Shown: positions 6,639 through 6,751 of the stretch, piece by piece | How positions within the stretch are numbered: the stretch's first letter is position 1 | Layout of the letters: the number at the start of each line of letters is the position of its first letter | DNA from: an uncultured Eubacteriales bacterium | GTDB lineage: Bacteria; Bacillota; Clostridia; Oscillospirales; CAG-272 | Assembly: GCA_900547565.1 (NCBI GenBank) | Contig: URHI01000104.1 | Coordinates: forward strand, 1 to 6,751 | DNA length: 6,751 nt | Direction: 5' to 3' | Notes under the pieces: model-generated | Database searches by the model: none | What the model was told of the DNA's origin: nothing | What the model saw: the letters and a program-made list of their open reading frames with translations, nothing else | Program-made: the position numbers and the translations under genes

Positions 6639-6751
6639 CGGTATTCCCGCACGGTTCCACCCGAGCTTTTAACTCAAAAATATTATGTTTAGTGCGGGAG
6701 CGGTATCCTAGAGGCTCACGCGGAAAGGCTCTCATCATTCCCTTTCTCTCT
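6597..6751 (-). promoter_or_regulatory. Threonine-specific T-box leader of thrS (5' end outside the window)
   Basis: The minus strand enters the window inside stem I at the conserved AGAGAG (6751-6746). The apical helix AAAGG (6745-6741)/CCTTT (6728-6724) follows, holding the GAATGATGAGAG loop that carries the GNUG-type element. The specifier strand reads GGAU-ACC-GCUCCC, with specifier ACC (threonine) at 6704-6702, in the same context as the valine leader (AA-GUC-ACUCCC). The T-box core GGGTGGAACCG lies at 6662-6652. The antiterminator is CGGG (6663-6660)/CCCG (6635-6632), a 7-base bulge UGGAACC (6659-6653), and the hairpin GTGCGG (6652-6647)/CCGCAC (6641-6636). The UGGA in the bulge complements UCCA, exactly the 3' end of the tRNA-Thr at 53-128. 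The promoter, the basal 5' strand of stem I and the AGUA motif lie beyond the right edge. Confidence 0.93.

Noticed and set aside
6694..6743. An ultrashort stem I for the thrS T-box, pairing GGGA near 6742 with TCCC near 6696.
   Set aside because: The same bases fit better as the conserved apical part of a standard stem I (AGAGAG, AAAGG/CCTTT helix, GNUG-type loop), aligned with the valine leader. The basal 5' strand is then simply outside the window.

Overview
The window reads as chromosomal housekeeping DNA from a Gram-positive anaerobe of the class Clostridia. The evidence is two T-box leaders, AGGAG-type ribosome binding sites, a lipobox lipoprotein, a tRNA gene with an encoded CCA end, and a short threonyl-tRNA synthetase of the kind seen in gut Clostridia. 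The genus cannot be fixed from the sequence. Base composition looks intermediate, with the aminoacyl-tRNA synthetase genes visibly richer in G+C than the lipoprotein gene and the spacers.

Layout. At the left edge a single tRNA-Thr(GGU) gene lies on the minus strand (53-128), with its own consensus promoter (139-167) and a perfect 18-bp terminator hairpin (13-53). A spacer with no recognisable gene follows. On the plus strand a consensus promoter (341-369) drives a valine-type T-box leader (about 376-610), then a lipoprotein with an endonuclease/exonuclease/phosphatase (EEP) domain (634-2052), and 17 bases later valS (2070-4718). A bidirectional hairpin terminator (4741-4787) separates valS from thrS, which converges on it from the minus strand (4792-6555). 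thrS is preceded by its own T-box leader (6751-6597), cut by the right edge of the window before its basal 5' strand and promoter.

How it fits together. Both synthetase genes appear to be controlled by the charging state of their own tRNA. The upstream leader has a GUC (valine) specifier and a UGGU bulge that complements ACCA. The thrS leader has an ACC (threonine) specifier and a UGGA bulge that complements UCCA. The tRNA-Thr gene in the same window has anticodon GGU and ends in UCCA, so it is a complete match for the thrS leader. Mutually exclusive terminator and antiterminator folds can be drawn base by base for both leaders.

The least ordinary point is that the valine T-box controls a probable secreted, lipid-anchored EEP hydrolase ahead of valS. 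The ThrRS also lacks nearly all of the usual N-terminal TGS domain. I see no mobile element, CRISPR array, phage gene or clearly new system. Most of the window is well-understood translation machinery.
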